Positions 52,872 through 61,276 of a DNA stretch of 64,000 nucleotides are shown here, piece by piece (the stretch's first letter is position 1; every line of letters begins with the position of its first letter). The position numbers and the translations under genes are program-made. The stretch comes from UBA1672 sp050633505 (GTDB lineage Bacteria > Pseudomonadota > Alphaproteobacteria > Micavibrionales > Micavibrionaceae): the NCBI GenBank assembly GCA_050633505.1, contig JBOEGQ010000002.1:186001-250000 (forward strand), written 5' to 3'. The notes under the pieces are model-generated. The model saw nothing but the letters and a program-made list of their open reading frames with translations. It searched no databases and was not told the origin of the DNA.

Positions 52872-53449
52872 CAAAACACAATAAACAACAAAAAGTCAGG
52901 ACATATGGCGGACCAAAAATCGGCATCCTTTTGGTTATCTTGATGCTGGGGTATTTTCTGACGCCCATCCCTCAATATGTTTTCTCTTTTATACCGGATC
53001 ATTGGGCGACTGATTTTCTGGCAGACCGCTATCAGGCCATCATATTAAGTGAAGAGACCAAGGCAATTGACACCCCGCAGAAACTCACCCTGCCCTCTTC
53101 CCTTCTGGTTTTAGGTGAGCAAAGTGGTATATGCTTTTATTTCCACTCTACAACACAAAGCGAAAATAGAGCGGTATTGAACACCGAACAAATGGATATA
53201 GCCAGACGAACAGGCATTATCGCAGAAATAATTGCGGTGGATTCGGCGAAAAAAGAATTCCGTCTCGGCGAAGGTAGCTTTAAAGAATTTGAATATGAAG
53301 AAGATAAACCATATTCGGTTATATGCCAGAAGTTCTCACGTGAATACAGCCTCCTGCCAGATCAGGTGAGTGCGATTTACATCCGCCCCCTTCCACCGCA
53401 CTTCACCCCATATAGAATTTCGTGGGAGACCATCAAAACCATTCGGTAA
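52868..53449 (+). CDS. Hypothetical single-span membrane protein
   Basis: 193 residues, not recognised. A basic N-terminus precedes one membrane helix (about 18-42, I-L-L-V-I-L-M-L-G-Y-F), then a soluble, probably periplasmic domain with two Cys (about 98 and 152). Its start overlaps the stop of the M3 peptidase gene by four bases, so co-translation is likely. A further coding-like frame overlaps its end in the +1 direction (53422-53628). Confidence 0.7.
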   Translation: MTKHNKQQKVRTYGGPKIGILLVILMLGYFLTPIPQYVFSFIPDHWATDFLADRYQAIILSEETKAIDTPQKLTLPSSLLVLGEQSGICFYFHSTTQSENRAVLNTEQMDIARRTGIIAEIIAVDSAKKEFRLGEGSFKEFEYEEDKPYSVICQKFSREYSLLPDQVSAIYIRPLPPHFTPYRISWETIKTIR

Positions 53450-53628
53450 TACAGAATTTTGTACACAAAGTCTGGGCGGAAACCGGACGTCCTTCGGATT
53501 TTGAAATACTGGAAAAGACAGAAGGTGTAGAAATAATAGATCGCGCAACTCGCCTTGCAAATGATCGGGAAAATGGACAGCTTAAAGAAGATTATACAGA
53601 CTTGCCCTCTCCATGGAAATCTCCGTAA
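53422..53628 (+). CDS. Possible small protein overlapping the previous gene
   Basis: 68 codons from a GTG at 53422, overlapping the preceding gene by 28 bases in another frame. The product W-A-E-T-G-R-P-S-D-F-E-I-L-E-K-T and I-D-R-A-T-R-L-A-N-D has coding-like composition. It could be a separate small gene or the continuation of the 52868 protein after a frameshift. No good ribosome site is seen. Confidence 0.4.
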   Translation: MGDHQNHSVIQNFVHKVWAETGRPSDFEILEKTEGVEIIDRATRLANDRENGQLKEDYTDLPSPWKSP

Positions 53629-53634
53629 ACAGAC

Positions 53635-54531
53635 CTAGAATAGCTCCATCAACATACAACGTGCAGATCCACCACCATATTTTTCCAACGTTGAAAGATC
53701 CGGACAAATCAGGGTTTTATAATGCCGTTGTATAATCTCAATCTGGGAATCGGTTAAGGCCTCAAATGCTGCCTTCGACATGGTTAACATATGCTCTCCA
53801 TCCGTACCAATAACCTCTAACGCATTACAGCAATTGGCCTGCAATTGCTCCATCGAGAATTCAACAACCTCATGTGTCTGAGATAAACGATCAAGAACGG
53901 CATGACGCACTGGTACATCCGTGATACATGGCGCGCAAATCCCGACCATAGATGTGCCGATATACATTAGAAAGTCGGTATGATAAACGGGAATCCCTGC
54001 ATGGCTTAACGTTTCAAATGTCATGACATCATACCCCATATGACCTGCCCATTTTTCCACCATTTCGGGGGATGTACGCCGTGAAAGCCCCGCATATCCG
54101 CGTTTATTAATATGATCTGAAACAATACTTGCCGTACTTTCCAGCACAAGCCCATCATTTTCCAATGCGCTCCAATCGACAAAGTCCGGATAAAAGGATT
54201 TTAGCATTCCGATAATTTCCGGTGTACGCTCTGCCTGGCGATTTTCATTCAACATCGGATAAATAATCAAGCGCCCCTGATCATATGTTGATGCCCAGTT
54301 GGGAAACACCATATCGGGACATAGATCACGCCCCAATACACTTGTCACCAAAACGCCTTTTTCAACCAACATATCACGATACGTTCTAAATTCCTGACAT
54401 GCCTTACGCAAGGTAACGTCACGGGGTTCTTGCTCTCCGGTAACCTGATAGACGTTGGTTTCCATTGTTTGGGGGTTGGCATAGAAAACAGCCGGTTCGA
54501 CCATAAGAAGGTGGTTGGTTGATTGCTTCAT
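53635..54531 (-). CDS. ctlX: Amidinotransferase-fold protein of the CtlX (citrulline utilisation) type
   Basis: 298 residues of the guanidine-modifying enzyme superfamily (arginine deiminase/amidinotransferase fold). Visible are P-D-M-V-F-P-N-W (about 72-79, substrate Asp), V-L-E-S-T-A-S near 128-134, the catalytic His in V-Y-H-T-D-F-L-M-Y-I-G (about 190-200), and the catalytic Cys in G-G-G-S-A-R-C-M-L-M-E (near 288-294). CtlX is linked to citrulline/ornithine metabolism; the exact reaction here is uncertain. The ATG has AAGGAG upstream. Confidence 0.88.
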   Translation of the reverse strand: MKQSTNHLLMVEPAVFYANPQTMETNVYQVTGEQEPRDVTLRKACQEFRTYRDMLVEKGVLVTSVLGRDLCPDMVFPNWASTYDQGRLIIYPMLNENRQAERTPEIIGMLKSFYPDFVDWSALENDGLVLESTASIVSDHINKRGYAGLSRRTSPEMVEKWAGHMGYDVMTFETLSHAGIPVYHTDFLMYIGTSMVGICAPCITDVPVRHAVLDRLSQTHEVVEFSMEQLQANCCNALEVIGTDGEHMLTMSKAAFEALTDSQIEIIQRHYKTLICPDLSTLEKYGGGSARCMLMELF

Positions 54532-54624
54532 AAAAAAACTGCTCCTTCATGACTTATGTGGGGAAGATAGCTCAGGATACGAGATCTATCTTAAAATATC
54601 ACAAAGGAGCAGAATAAGCACGCC

Positions 54625-54924
54625 TCAAGCCGACAATGCCATACGCTTTTCGATGAGTATATTAATTGCTTTTTTTGTCATCGGGGCGTCAAAACCTGCG
54701 CGTGCAAGCTTACGGAGACGGTTTTCCAAAAAAGATGCGCCCATACTATAGGACGAAGAAAAATCGTCACTCTCCATTCCGGCCATATGGTAAAAAACGA
54801 CACGATATCCAGATGGGTCATCATCACAATGCTCCACCATAATGTCCTGAATATCTGCTTCCCAATTTACCGGGCTATACCGTTCGCCGATAGCGTGGTG
54901 ATGCATACTCATAGGATCAAACAT
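54625..54924 (-). CDS. Hypothetical protein downstream of the GDP-fucose genes
   Basis: 99 residues, not recognised. It has a His-rich start (M-S-M-H-H-H-A-I-G-E-R-Y), then D-I-Q-D-I-M-V-E-H-C-D-D-D, and a basic helix L-E-N-R-L-R-K-L-A-R-A-G near 70-81. Soluble. The ATG at 54922-54924 has GGGAGGTG upstream, an excellent ribosome site; a GTG two codons earlier is inside it. It is on the same strand as ctlX, 93 bases upstream of it. Confidence 0.7.
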   Translation of the reverse strand: MFDPMSMHHHAIGERYSPVNWEADIQDIMVEHCDDDPSGYRVVFYHMAGMESDDFSSSYSMGASFLENRLRKLARAGFDAPMTKKAINILIEKRMALSA

Positions 54925-55150
54925 AATCACACCTCCCTGTCAAAAAATGGAATATGCTACAAACAAAATGTCTAATATGAAACAGATACTCGCAAAAAAA
55001 TAGCCGAAAGTCAACAACTATCTTATTGATATTAAATAAGAAAATTAGAATATTCTAAATTACATATCAGTTATATACAGATATGCGCCACATATGAACA
55101 CACAGGCATCCCAAATAAAACCTCAGAAAAAATGGTGGTAAATCAGCGTA

Positions 55151-56077
55151 CTATGATACTTTGCGTTGCGAATTAGAAGATGGATATTGTCCATTCGCGC
55201 GCTTCTTTATCGCATAAGAAATTTTCGTTTGAATCAAACGTGGCCACGTCCCGACATCGCTCCAATCCACAGAAAGAGAACACACAAACGCATTATCACA
55301 ATGCTCCATCACGGCATAGTCGACAGAAATCGGAAGGATTTTAAAGAACTCCTCCTTCGCCGGATAGCATAGCTGCCCTTCTTCCTTATGCGCATAAAAG
55401 GAACGTTCGCATTGCTTATAAAGCTCTGCTTCGAACTTTTCTAAACTACGCAGATAAATCCGTGGGCGAACCAGAAAAATGCCTGTGTTCCAAAATGCTG
55501 CCTCAGACTTTAATAGTGTACGTGCACCTGCCCTATCCGGTTTTTCTACAAATTTTTTGACCCGCATAACGTTCTTATCATCATCACAGCCTTGCGTATC
55601 ATATACAATATAACCATATCCGGTTTCCGGGCGTGTCGGTTTTGCCCCCATCAGAATAAAGTTTTCCGCCACATGAGACATCGCCTTTTCAACTGAGAAG
55701 GATAACGCATCTTGCCCTCCGCCAAGCACGTGATCACTCGGCATAACCAGCATAGATTTCCCTTGATTTTTCAAAGAGAAAGCGGCCAACGCAATCGCAG
55801 TTGCGGTTCCCTTATGCGCAGGCTCAACAATAATTTGACGGGGCGTAACATTAATTTCCGCAAGCTGCTCTTGCACAAAAGAGATATAGGCCTCATGACA
55901 CACAATAATTGGTGCGCCATCACCATAAGCCGCCCCACGCAGAACCGCTCCTTGAAATAAAGACTGATCAGAAAATAAGCGTAGAAAAGGCTTTGGTGCT
56001 TTCTCCCCCGTTAAAGGTCGAAGCCGCCGCCCCATGCCACCAGCAAGAATAACCGGAACAATATCCGCCTTGTCCAT
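55151..56077 (-). CDS. manC: Mannose-1-phosphate guanylyltransferase
   Basis: 308 residues, the nucleotidyltransferase domain only. It makes GDP-mannose from mannose-1-P and GTP. Motifs: L-A-G-G-M-G-R-R-L-R-P-L (about 11-22), E-P-A-H-K-G-T-A-T-A near 86-95, M-P-S-D-H near 111-115, E-T-G-Y-G-Y-I near 151-157, K-F-V-E-K-P near 173-178, and W-N-T-G-I-F near 196-201. The C-terminal isomerase domain of long ManC/AlgA proteins (about 470 residues) is absent, so mannose-6-P must come from a separate enzyme. It forms an operon with fcl and gmd. Confidence 0.9.
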   Translation of the reverse strand: MDKADIVPVILAGGMGRRLRPLTGEKAPKPFLRLFSDQSLFQGAVLRGAAYGDGAPIIVCHEAYISFVQEQLAEINVTPRQIIVEPAHKGTATAIALAAFSLKNQGKSMLVMPSDHVLGGGQDALSFSVEKAMSHVAENFILMGAKPTRPETGYGYIVYDTQGCDDDKNVMRVKKFVEKPDRAGARTLLKSEAAFWNTGIFLVRPRIYLRSLEKFEAELYKQCERSFYAHKEEGQLCYPAKEEFFKILPISVDYAVMEHCDNAFVCSLSVDWSDVGTWPRLIQTKISYAIKKRANGQYPSSNSQRKVS

Positions 56078-56095
56078 TAGACTATCACCCTGTCG

Positions 56096-57049
56096 TTATT
56101 TCTGCGTTAGAAAGCTTCTATACGCCGCGTTAATGCCTTCTTTTGGACACATTTTAGGTTTCCACCCTACATTCAATAGTATATTACTGTCCAGCACTTT
56201 TCTGGGAACACCATCAGGCATAGAATTATCAAACTGTATTTCACCTTTATAATCAATAACCTCAGAAATTATTTTAACAAGATCTAAAATTGACATCTCC
56301 TGACCAGAACCAACATTAATATGTGTTGTCCCGTTATAAGCCCTTAGTAAGAAGACCAACGCATCTGCCAGATCATCTATATAAAGGAATTCCCGAAGTG
56401 GTGTACCGGTTCCCCAAACACGTACGGCGCCCACCCCCTCTTCTTTTGCGTTGTGTATTTTCATGATCAGAGCAGGAATAACATGGGATAAATATGCATC
56501 ATACCGATCCCCCGGCCCGTACAAATTACATGGCATTGCCGATATAAACGAACACCCATATTGCTTGCGATAATATTCAACCATCTTTAACCCACCAATT
56601 TTGGCCAGGGCGTATGCCTCGTTTGTTTCTTCCAAAGCACCGGTCAGTAAGGCATCTTCCTTCATTGGTTGCGGGCAATTACGCGGATAAATACAAGAAG
56701 AGCCAAGAAACAATAAACGCTCAACCCCACATTGATATGCGCTATGTATTATATTGGTTGAAATTGAAATATTATCATAAAAGAATGGCGCAGGGTTTTC
56801 AGAATTCGCCAAAATACCACCAACAGTGGCCGCGGCAATAACGACAATTTCGGGCTTGTTCTCGGACATCCACCCTTCTACATCTGCCTGACGACGTAAA
56901 TCTAATGCGTCACGATCAACCGTTAAAAGACGACAGTTTTCCGCACGTAATCTTTGCATCAAAGCAGAGCCAACCATCCCCTGATGCCCGGTAACCCATA
57001 CAGATTTACCATTCAAATCATACGGCGTATCTAGCCAATATTTTTCCAT
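56096..57049 (-). CDS. fcl: GDP-L-fucose synthase
   Basis: 317 residues. This epimerase-reductase turns GDP-4-keto-6-deoxymannose into GDP-L-fucose with NADPH. The cofactor motif is V-T-G-H-Q-G-M-V-G-S-A-L (about 19-30). The catalytic triad is Ser in F-L-G-S-S-C-I-Y-P and Y-x-x-x-K in Y-A-L-A-K (near 145-149). P-C-N-L-Y-G-P-G-D near 172-180 is a family signature. Its start overlaps the gmd end by 19 bases; manC follows after 18 bases. Confidence 0.95.
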   Translation of the reverse strand: MEKYWLDTPYDLNGKSVWVTGHQGMVGSALMQRLRAENCRLLTVDRDALDLRRQADVEGWMSENKPEIVVIAAATVGGILANSENPAPFFYDNISISTNIIHSAYQCGVERLLFLGSSCIYPRNCPQPMKEDALLTGALEETNEAYALAKIGGLKMVEYYRKQYGCSFISAMPCNLYGPGDRYDAYLSHVIPALIMKIHNAKEEGVGAVRVWGTGTPLREFLYIDDLADALVFLLRAYNGTTHINVGSGQEMSILDLVKIISEVIDYKGEIQFDNSMPDGVPRKVLDSNILLNVGWKPKMCPKEGINAAYRSFLTQK

Positions 57050-58113
57050 TGATTATGACTTTGTGCATTTTTATCACGCAGTAGAACACGATCCGCATTG
57101 ACCATTTCACTTACAAGATCATCAAACAGTATATCAGGCGTCCAGCCAAGAATATTCTTCGCCTTAGAAGCATCACCCAAAAGATAGCTCACCTCTTTCG
57201 GACGGAAAAATTGTTCATCAATCCGAACCAAAACCCGATCAGTTTTACGGTTTACACCGACCTCATCAAGTCCGTGCCCGCGCCACTCCAGAGATACCCC
57301 GATATGCGCAAATGCACGTACGACAAAATCACGCACACGCCTCGCCTGCCCCGTGGCCAAAACATAATCATCTGGCTTATCTTGTTGTAACATCATCCAC
57401 ATACCACGGACATAATCCCGTGAATGTCCCCAATCCCGAATGGAATCCAAATTCCCCAGAATCAATGGTTCTATCCGCCCTGCCTCGATTTCAACAACGG
57501 CCTTCGTAATTTTACGCGTTACAAAATCTTCACCGCGTTGCGGGCTTTCATGATTAAACAAAATACCATTCGAAACATGCATATTATATGAATCACGATA
57601 TGTCTTTACCAGCCAATACGCCGCAAGTTTCGCAACACCGTACGGACTACAGGGGTGCATTGGTGTATCTTCATTTTGCGGGGCCGGGCTACTCCCGAAC
57701 ATTTCAGAAGAGGATGCCTGATATATACGGACAGTTTCCTGTATTCCCAATAGACGCACGGCCTCAAGTACAGCCAGTGTTCCCTTTGTATTGATATCCA
57801 AAGTAGAGGCAGGTGTTTGGAAACTTATACCGACCTGCGATAACGCAGCCAAGTTGTAAATCTCATCTGGTTTGATCTGCTTAATAATTGCAGTGACATT
57901 CTGTGCATCGGTTAAATCCCCTGTATGAAGTGTTATGTCTTCATCAACAAGCCCCAAAACATCCAAACGCCCAAGCCCATCAAGAGGATCAGCATAACTA
58001 TCCCAGCGGATAAGACCATGCACCTCATATCCCTTGCTCAACAGAAGATGCGCAAGATATGCGCCATCCTGTCCCGTAATACCTGTGATAAGTGCCCGTG
58101 TTTTTCGCGCCAT
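57031..58113 (-). CDS. gmd: GDP-mannose 4,6-dehydratase
   Basis: 360 residues, full length. It converts GDP-mannose to GDP-4-keto-6-deoxymannose using bound NADP. Motifs: A-L-I-T-G-I-T-G-Q-D-G-A-Y-L (about 6-19), Q-A-S-S-S-E-M-F-G (about 129-137) with the catalytic acidic residue, and S-P-Y-G-V-A-K (Y-x-x-x-K, about 152-158). N-H-E-S-P-Q-R-G near 190 is diagnostic. The ATG at 58111-58113 has GAGGGT upstream; a start eleven codons earlier gives an unusual tail. It is the first gene of gmd-fcl-manC. Confidence 0.96.
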   Translation of the reverse strand: MARKTRALITGITGQDGAYLAHLLLSKGYEVHGLIRWDSYADPLDGLGRLDVLGLVDEDITLHTGDLTDAQNVTAIIKQIKPDEIYNLAALSQVGISFQTPASTLDINTKGTLAVLEAVRLLGIQETVRIYQASSSEMFGSSPAPQNEDTPMHPCSPYGVAKLAAYWLVKTYRDSYNMHVSNGILFNHESPQRGEDFVTRKITKAVVEIEAGRIEPLILGNLDSIRDWGHSRDYVRGMWMMLQQDKPDDYVLATGQARRVRDFVVRAFAHIGVSLEWRGHGLDEVGVNRKTDRVLVRIDEQFFRPKEVSYLLGDASKAKNILGWTPDILFDDLVSEMVNADRVLLRDKNAQSHNQWKNIG

Positions 58114-58201
58114 GTAACATACCCTCGCATACTTCAACACACGCAAGAGTGTGCATTATTTTGTGGATAAATACAATCACCTTCTCAGAACAGCAAGAAA
58201 T

Positions 58202-58687
58202 TTACAGTGCTTCAGGTGGCAATAGATCTTCTAAATTGGGAATATCCGGGTTCTTTGGTAAAGTCTCAGGATCAATACCATTTAAAAGATAAGACACGTC
58301 TTTTAACTTCTGCATAACATCAAAACGCGCCATCATCACATTAAGATCCTGACAGGGCTTATTATCCGTCTTTAACTGTTTGATCGTCTGCCCGTAAACA
58401 TCTGCGCGTAATGTTTCAAATTTCTGTACCTGCGCGACTGTCAGGCCTCTCTTATCATGAAATTGCGCAATGAATCCTTTCGCAAGCGCCGTTTCCTTTT
58501 CACAATAGGCGGCATAGGCGTCTGCCTTAGCAGATAACAATACGGCACGTATCATTAATAATGGTTCATCATGTTCTTCCGCAGGCACAGGCGGAACGTC
58601 ACCATTCCCCACTGCACCATCTTGGGCAAATGTACCTAACGGCAAAAATAAAATTCCAATAAATAAACAAATCCGAATATGCTTCAT
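58202..58687 (-). CDS. Hypothetical exported protein
   Basis: 161 residues, not recognised. A signal peptide (about 1-21, G-T-F-A-Q) and an acidic Pro-rich linker (P-P-V-P-A-E-E-H-D-E) precede a helical domain with two Cys (about 62 and 112) that could form a disulfide. The end is Pro/Leu-rich. It lies between sua5 and gmd on the same strand with short gaps; the sua5 gene ends only nine bases upstream. Confidence 0.7.
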   Translation of the reverse strand: MKHIRICLFIGILFLPLGTFAQDGAVGNGDVPPVPAEEHDEPLLMIRAVLLSAKADAYAAYCEKETALAKGFIAQFHDKRGLTVAQVQKFETLRADVYGQTIKQLKTDNKPCQDLNVMMARFDVMQKLKDVSYLLNGIDPETLPKNPDIPNLEDLLPPEAL

Positions 58688-58696
58688 GTCTTTATA

Positions 58697-59689
58697 TTAT
58701 GCCCCCTTGGCCGCACGACGCAAGCGATCATTGATGGCCACACCAATCCCCGTTTCGGGAATATTCATCACTGCGATGCCTTTAAAGTGCGTCTTATCAA
58801 GTGCACGCATCATGGCAAATAAATTAGAAGCCGCCTCATGCAGATCGCCCTCTTTACTAAGATGGCGCAGCTGATCATCCGGCAAATCCGTCACCGCCCC
58901 TTTCCCGCGTACAGCCATAAACTTTGTATTACCAAAAGACAGAAGCGCTTCGCTCTCTTCGATATCTACGGCATTAAGACGAACCGGAATTCCCGGCGCG
59001 TAATGTTTTAAAAGTTGCCCGGGGGACTTCACACTCTCCCCGTGATCACCAAGATCATACGCCACATCAAAACCAAGCGCATTTGAAACGTCCTCTGCCG
59101 TCACTCCGCCTGGCCTTAATATACAGGGGACATCGCCACTACAATCAACAACCGTGGATTCCAAACCAACGGCGCTCATACCATCTGCGAGAACCAAATC
59201 AACCCCCTCTCCCAAGCTCTGCACAACATGGGCGGGTGATGTCGGGCTAAGACTGCCTGATTTATTCGCACTGGGTGCGGCAATAGGAAAACCACAGGCT
59301 TGTATCAATTTTCGCGCTGTTTTATGCGCAGGAATACGTACAGCAACCGTTGGCAATCCCGCACTCACCAAATCCGATAGAAAGCTGTCATCACGGCGTT
59401 TTAGAATAAGGGTAACAGGCCCCGGCCAGAATATTTCCGCAATCTTGCGATCATGCGGCGTCATCTGTGCAAATTCCAAAACCTGATCAATATCACTCAC
59501 ATGCACGATTAAGGGATTAAACTGTGGGCGGCCTTTGGCGTCAAAAATACGTGCAACAGCCTGTCCGTTGCGCGCATCCGCCGCCAGCCCGTATACCGTT
59601 TCTGTCGGCATACCAACCAACCCACCAGCCCGTAAAACAGAGGCAGCCTGTGCAATTGATTTTGAATTTGCGGATATAATCTGTGCCAT
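58697..59689 (-). CDS. sua5: L-threonylcarbamoyladenylate synthase (Sua5 type)
   Basis: 330 residues. It makes threonylcarbamoyl-AMP from threonine, bicarbonate and ATP for the t6A37 modification of ANN-decoding tRNAs. The YrdC-like core has P-T-E-T-V-Y-G-L-A (about 28-36), K-G-R-P-Q-F-N-P-L near 52-60 and S-A-N-K-S-G near 140-145. A further ~120-residue Sua5 C-terminal domain follows, ending near I-N-D-R-L-R-R-A, so this is the long Sua5 form rather than the short TsaC. Confidence 0.94.
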   Translation of the reverse strand: MAQIISANSKSIAQAASVLRAGGLVGMPTETVYGLAADARNGQAVARIFDAKGRPQFNPLIVHVSDIDQVLEFAQMTPHDRKIAEIFWPGPVTLILKRRDDSFLSDLVSAGLPTVAVRIPAHKTARKLIQACGFPIAAPSANKSGSLSPTSPAHVVQSLGEGVDLVLADGMSAVGLESTVVDCSGDVPCILRPGGVTAEDVSNALGFDVAYDLGDHGESVKSPGQLLKHYAPGIPVRLNAVDIEESEALLSFGNTKFMAVRGKGAVTDLPDDQLRHLSKEGDLHEAASNLFAMMRALDKTHFKGIAVMNIPETGIGVAINDRLRRAAKGA

Positions 59690-59792
59690 AACGGATACAG
59701 AAAGCCATCATCCGCACGCGGTTTCAAGGCCTTTTTTGACTTTTACCATATTAATGCGTTATACAGACCCTCAACACTATAGAGAGCGTAAT

Positions 59793-60146
59793 ATGAATTT
59801 ATCAAAAGACATCCCCTTTCAAGACAATCAAGACATCTTGGTTGAATGCTTTGCAACATCCAGTAATCTAGGGAGCCACCTACGTAATTCGAGTGCATTT
59901 ACAGACATTGAAAAGCGTGAAATCGCACAAAACGCGCTTGAGCAAATCGTAAAGAGAACAGAATTTACAGCAGATGATGCAACAACAGTTGGGGATTTCA
60001 TCGCACATCTTGCAACAGATGAGGCACAACGTGCATTAAGAGATGTTTCACCACATTCGGCAACATTACGCCTGAACAGCTATAGCCTGACACGCCTTGA
60101 AACTGATCTTGAGAAACTTGATTACCCTGACGCGGCGTGTGGTTAA
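59793..60146 (+). CDS. Hypothetical helical protein
   Basis: 117 residues, not recognised. It is soluble and helical, with one Cys near the start (V-E-C-F-A-T-S-S-N) and another near the end. D-I-E-K-R-E-I-A-Q-N-A-L-E-Q-I and F-I-A-H-L-A-T-D-E-A-Q-R-A-L are amphipathic helices. The ATG has GAGAG six bases upstream; the frame extends further upstream, but there it is the shadow of sua5. It ends four bases inside the end of the convergent anmK gene. Confidence 0.6.
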   Translation: MNLSKDIPFQDNQDILVECFATSSNLGSHLRNSSAFTDIEKREIAQNALEQIVKRTEFTADDATTVGDFIAHLATDEAQRALRDVSPHSATLRLNSYSLTRLETDLEKLDYPDAACG

Positions 60147-61213
60147 CACGCCTCTTCAAGAAGGCCACCGCTCACGGCATGCGCTACACCTGTGGTCTCC
60201 GGTAATGTAAGGTTCAATCCCAATAAAGATCGCACCGCCAAATAGGCAAAGCCCTCTGCCTCTGTCGCATCACCATTCCAGCCCAGCGCCTCAACAGGTA
60301 ATACGGGAATGCCCAAACGTTGCGCAACCGTTTCAATGAAATAGCGGTTTTTACGCCCGCCACCGGCAACATAAATATGTTCGGGAATTCCCGGTAAATG
60401 GTTCAGTGCCTTTTGCACACCACTTACACTCATCTCCAGTAATGTGGCCATTCCATCTTCCGTCGAGGCATAGCGAACACAGCTAATATCCCAATGATTT
60501 CGATCTAATGATTTAGGCGGCTTCATACGGAAAAACGGATCTGCACAAAATGCTTTTAACGGTGCATCTAACACAGTACCGAGCGCAGCCTTACGCCCGT
60601 CCTTATCAAAATCACATCCTTCTCTTAACTTGATAAAATCATCCATCAACGCATTGGCAGGGCCGCAATCAAATGCAACCAAATCCCCATTCACCCCTGC
60701 ATATGTAATATTGGCAACACCGCCAAGATTCAAAATGGCAACCGGCATTTCCTGCTCTGATAGCAACGCCTGATGATATAACGGTAACAAAGGCGCGCCC
60801 TGTCCGCCCTGTGCCATATCATTACGGCGCATATCATAGATAACAGATACACCTGTTTCTTTTGCGAGGCGTGGTCCGTCTCCAATTTGCCATGTAAATC
60901 CGTCTTTCGGGTGGTGTGTAATTGTCTGTCCGTGAAACCCGATAATTTCGGCATCAAAGCCAGAGGATCTAACCGCATCTATATGCAAATCTGTGACCAG
61001 ATCCTCTGCCTCTTTCGTTTGTGAGTCGGGCGTAACCTTACCAAAACAGCAACGCACCTTATCACGCACAGACAGATCATAAGGGTGTTCATAATACCCC
61101 AAAGGACGAACATACGAGATACCATCTGTTTCAATCAACGCCACATCAATCACACCATCTAGCGATGTCCCCGACATTAAACCAATTGCCCTATAGACTT
61201 TATGCGTGCTCAT
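60143..61213 (-). CDS. anmK: Anhydro-N-acetylmuramic acid kinase
   Basis: 356 residues. AnmK opens and phosphorylates 1,6-anhydro-MurNAc to MurNAc-6-P in cell-wall recycling. The N-terminus G-L-M-S-G-T-S-L-D-G-V (about 12-22) is diagnostic. G-F-H-G-Q-T-I-T-H-H-P near 93-103, N-L-G-G-V-A-N-I-T near 165-173, D-C-G-P-A-N-A near 185-191 and V-A-G-G-G-R-K-N near 288-295 follow. Together with glmM it supports active peptidoglycan turnover. It overlaps the end of a convergent hypothetical gene by four bases. Confidence 0.96.
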   Translation of the reverse strand: MSTHKVYRAIGLMSGTSLDGVIDVALIETDGISYVRPLGYYEHPYDLSVRDKVRCCFGKVTPDSQTKEAEDLVTDLHIDAVRSSGFDAEIIGFHGQTITHHPKDGFTWQIGDGPRLAKETGVSVIYDMRRNDMAQGGQGAPLLPLYHQALLSEQEMPVAILNLGGVANITYAGVNGDLVAFDCGPANALMDDFIKLREGCDFDKDGRKAALGTVLDAPLKAFCADPFFRMKPPKSLDRNHWDISCVRYASTEDGMATLLEMSVSGVQKALNHLPGIPEHIYVAGGGRKNRYFIETVAQRLGIPVLPVEALGWNGDATEAEGFAYLAVRSLLGLNLTLPETTGVAHAVSGGLLEEAC

Positions 61214-61276
61214 GCTTTATATATTCCAGTATAACAACACCGATAAAGAAACAGATCCTAACATAATATAAGTCTA

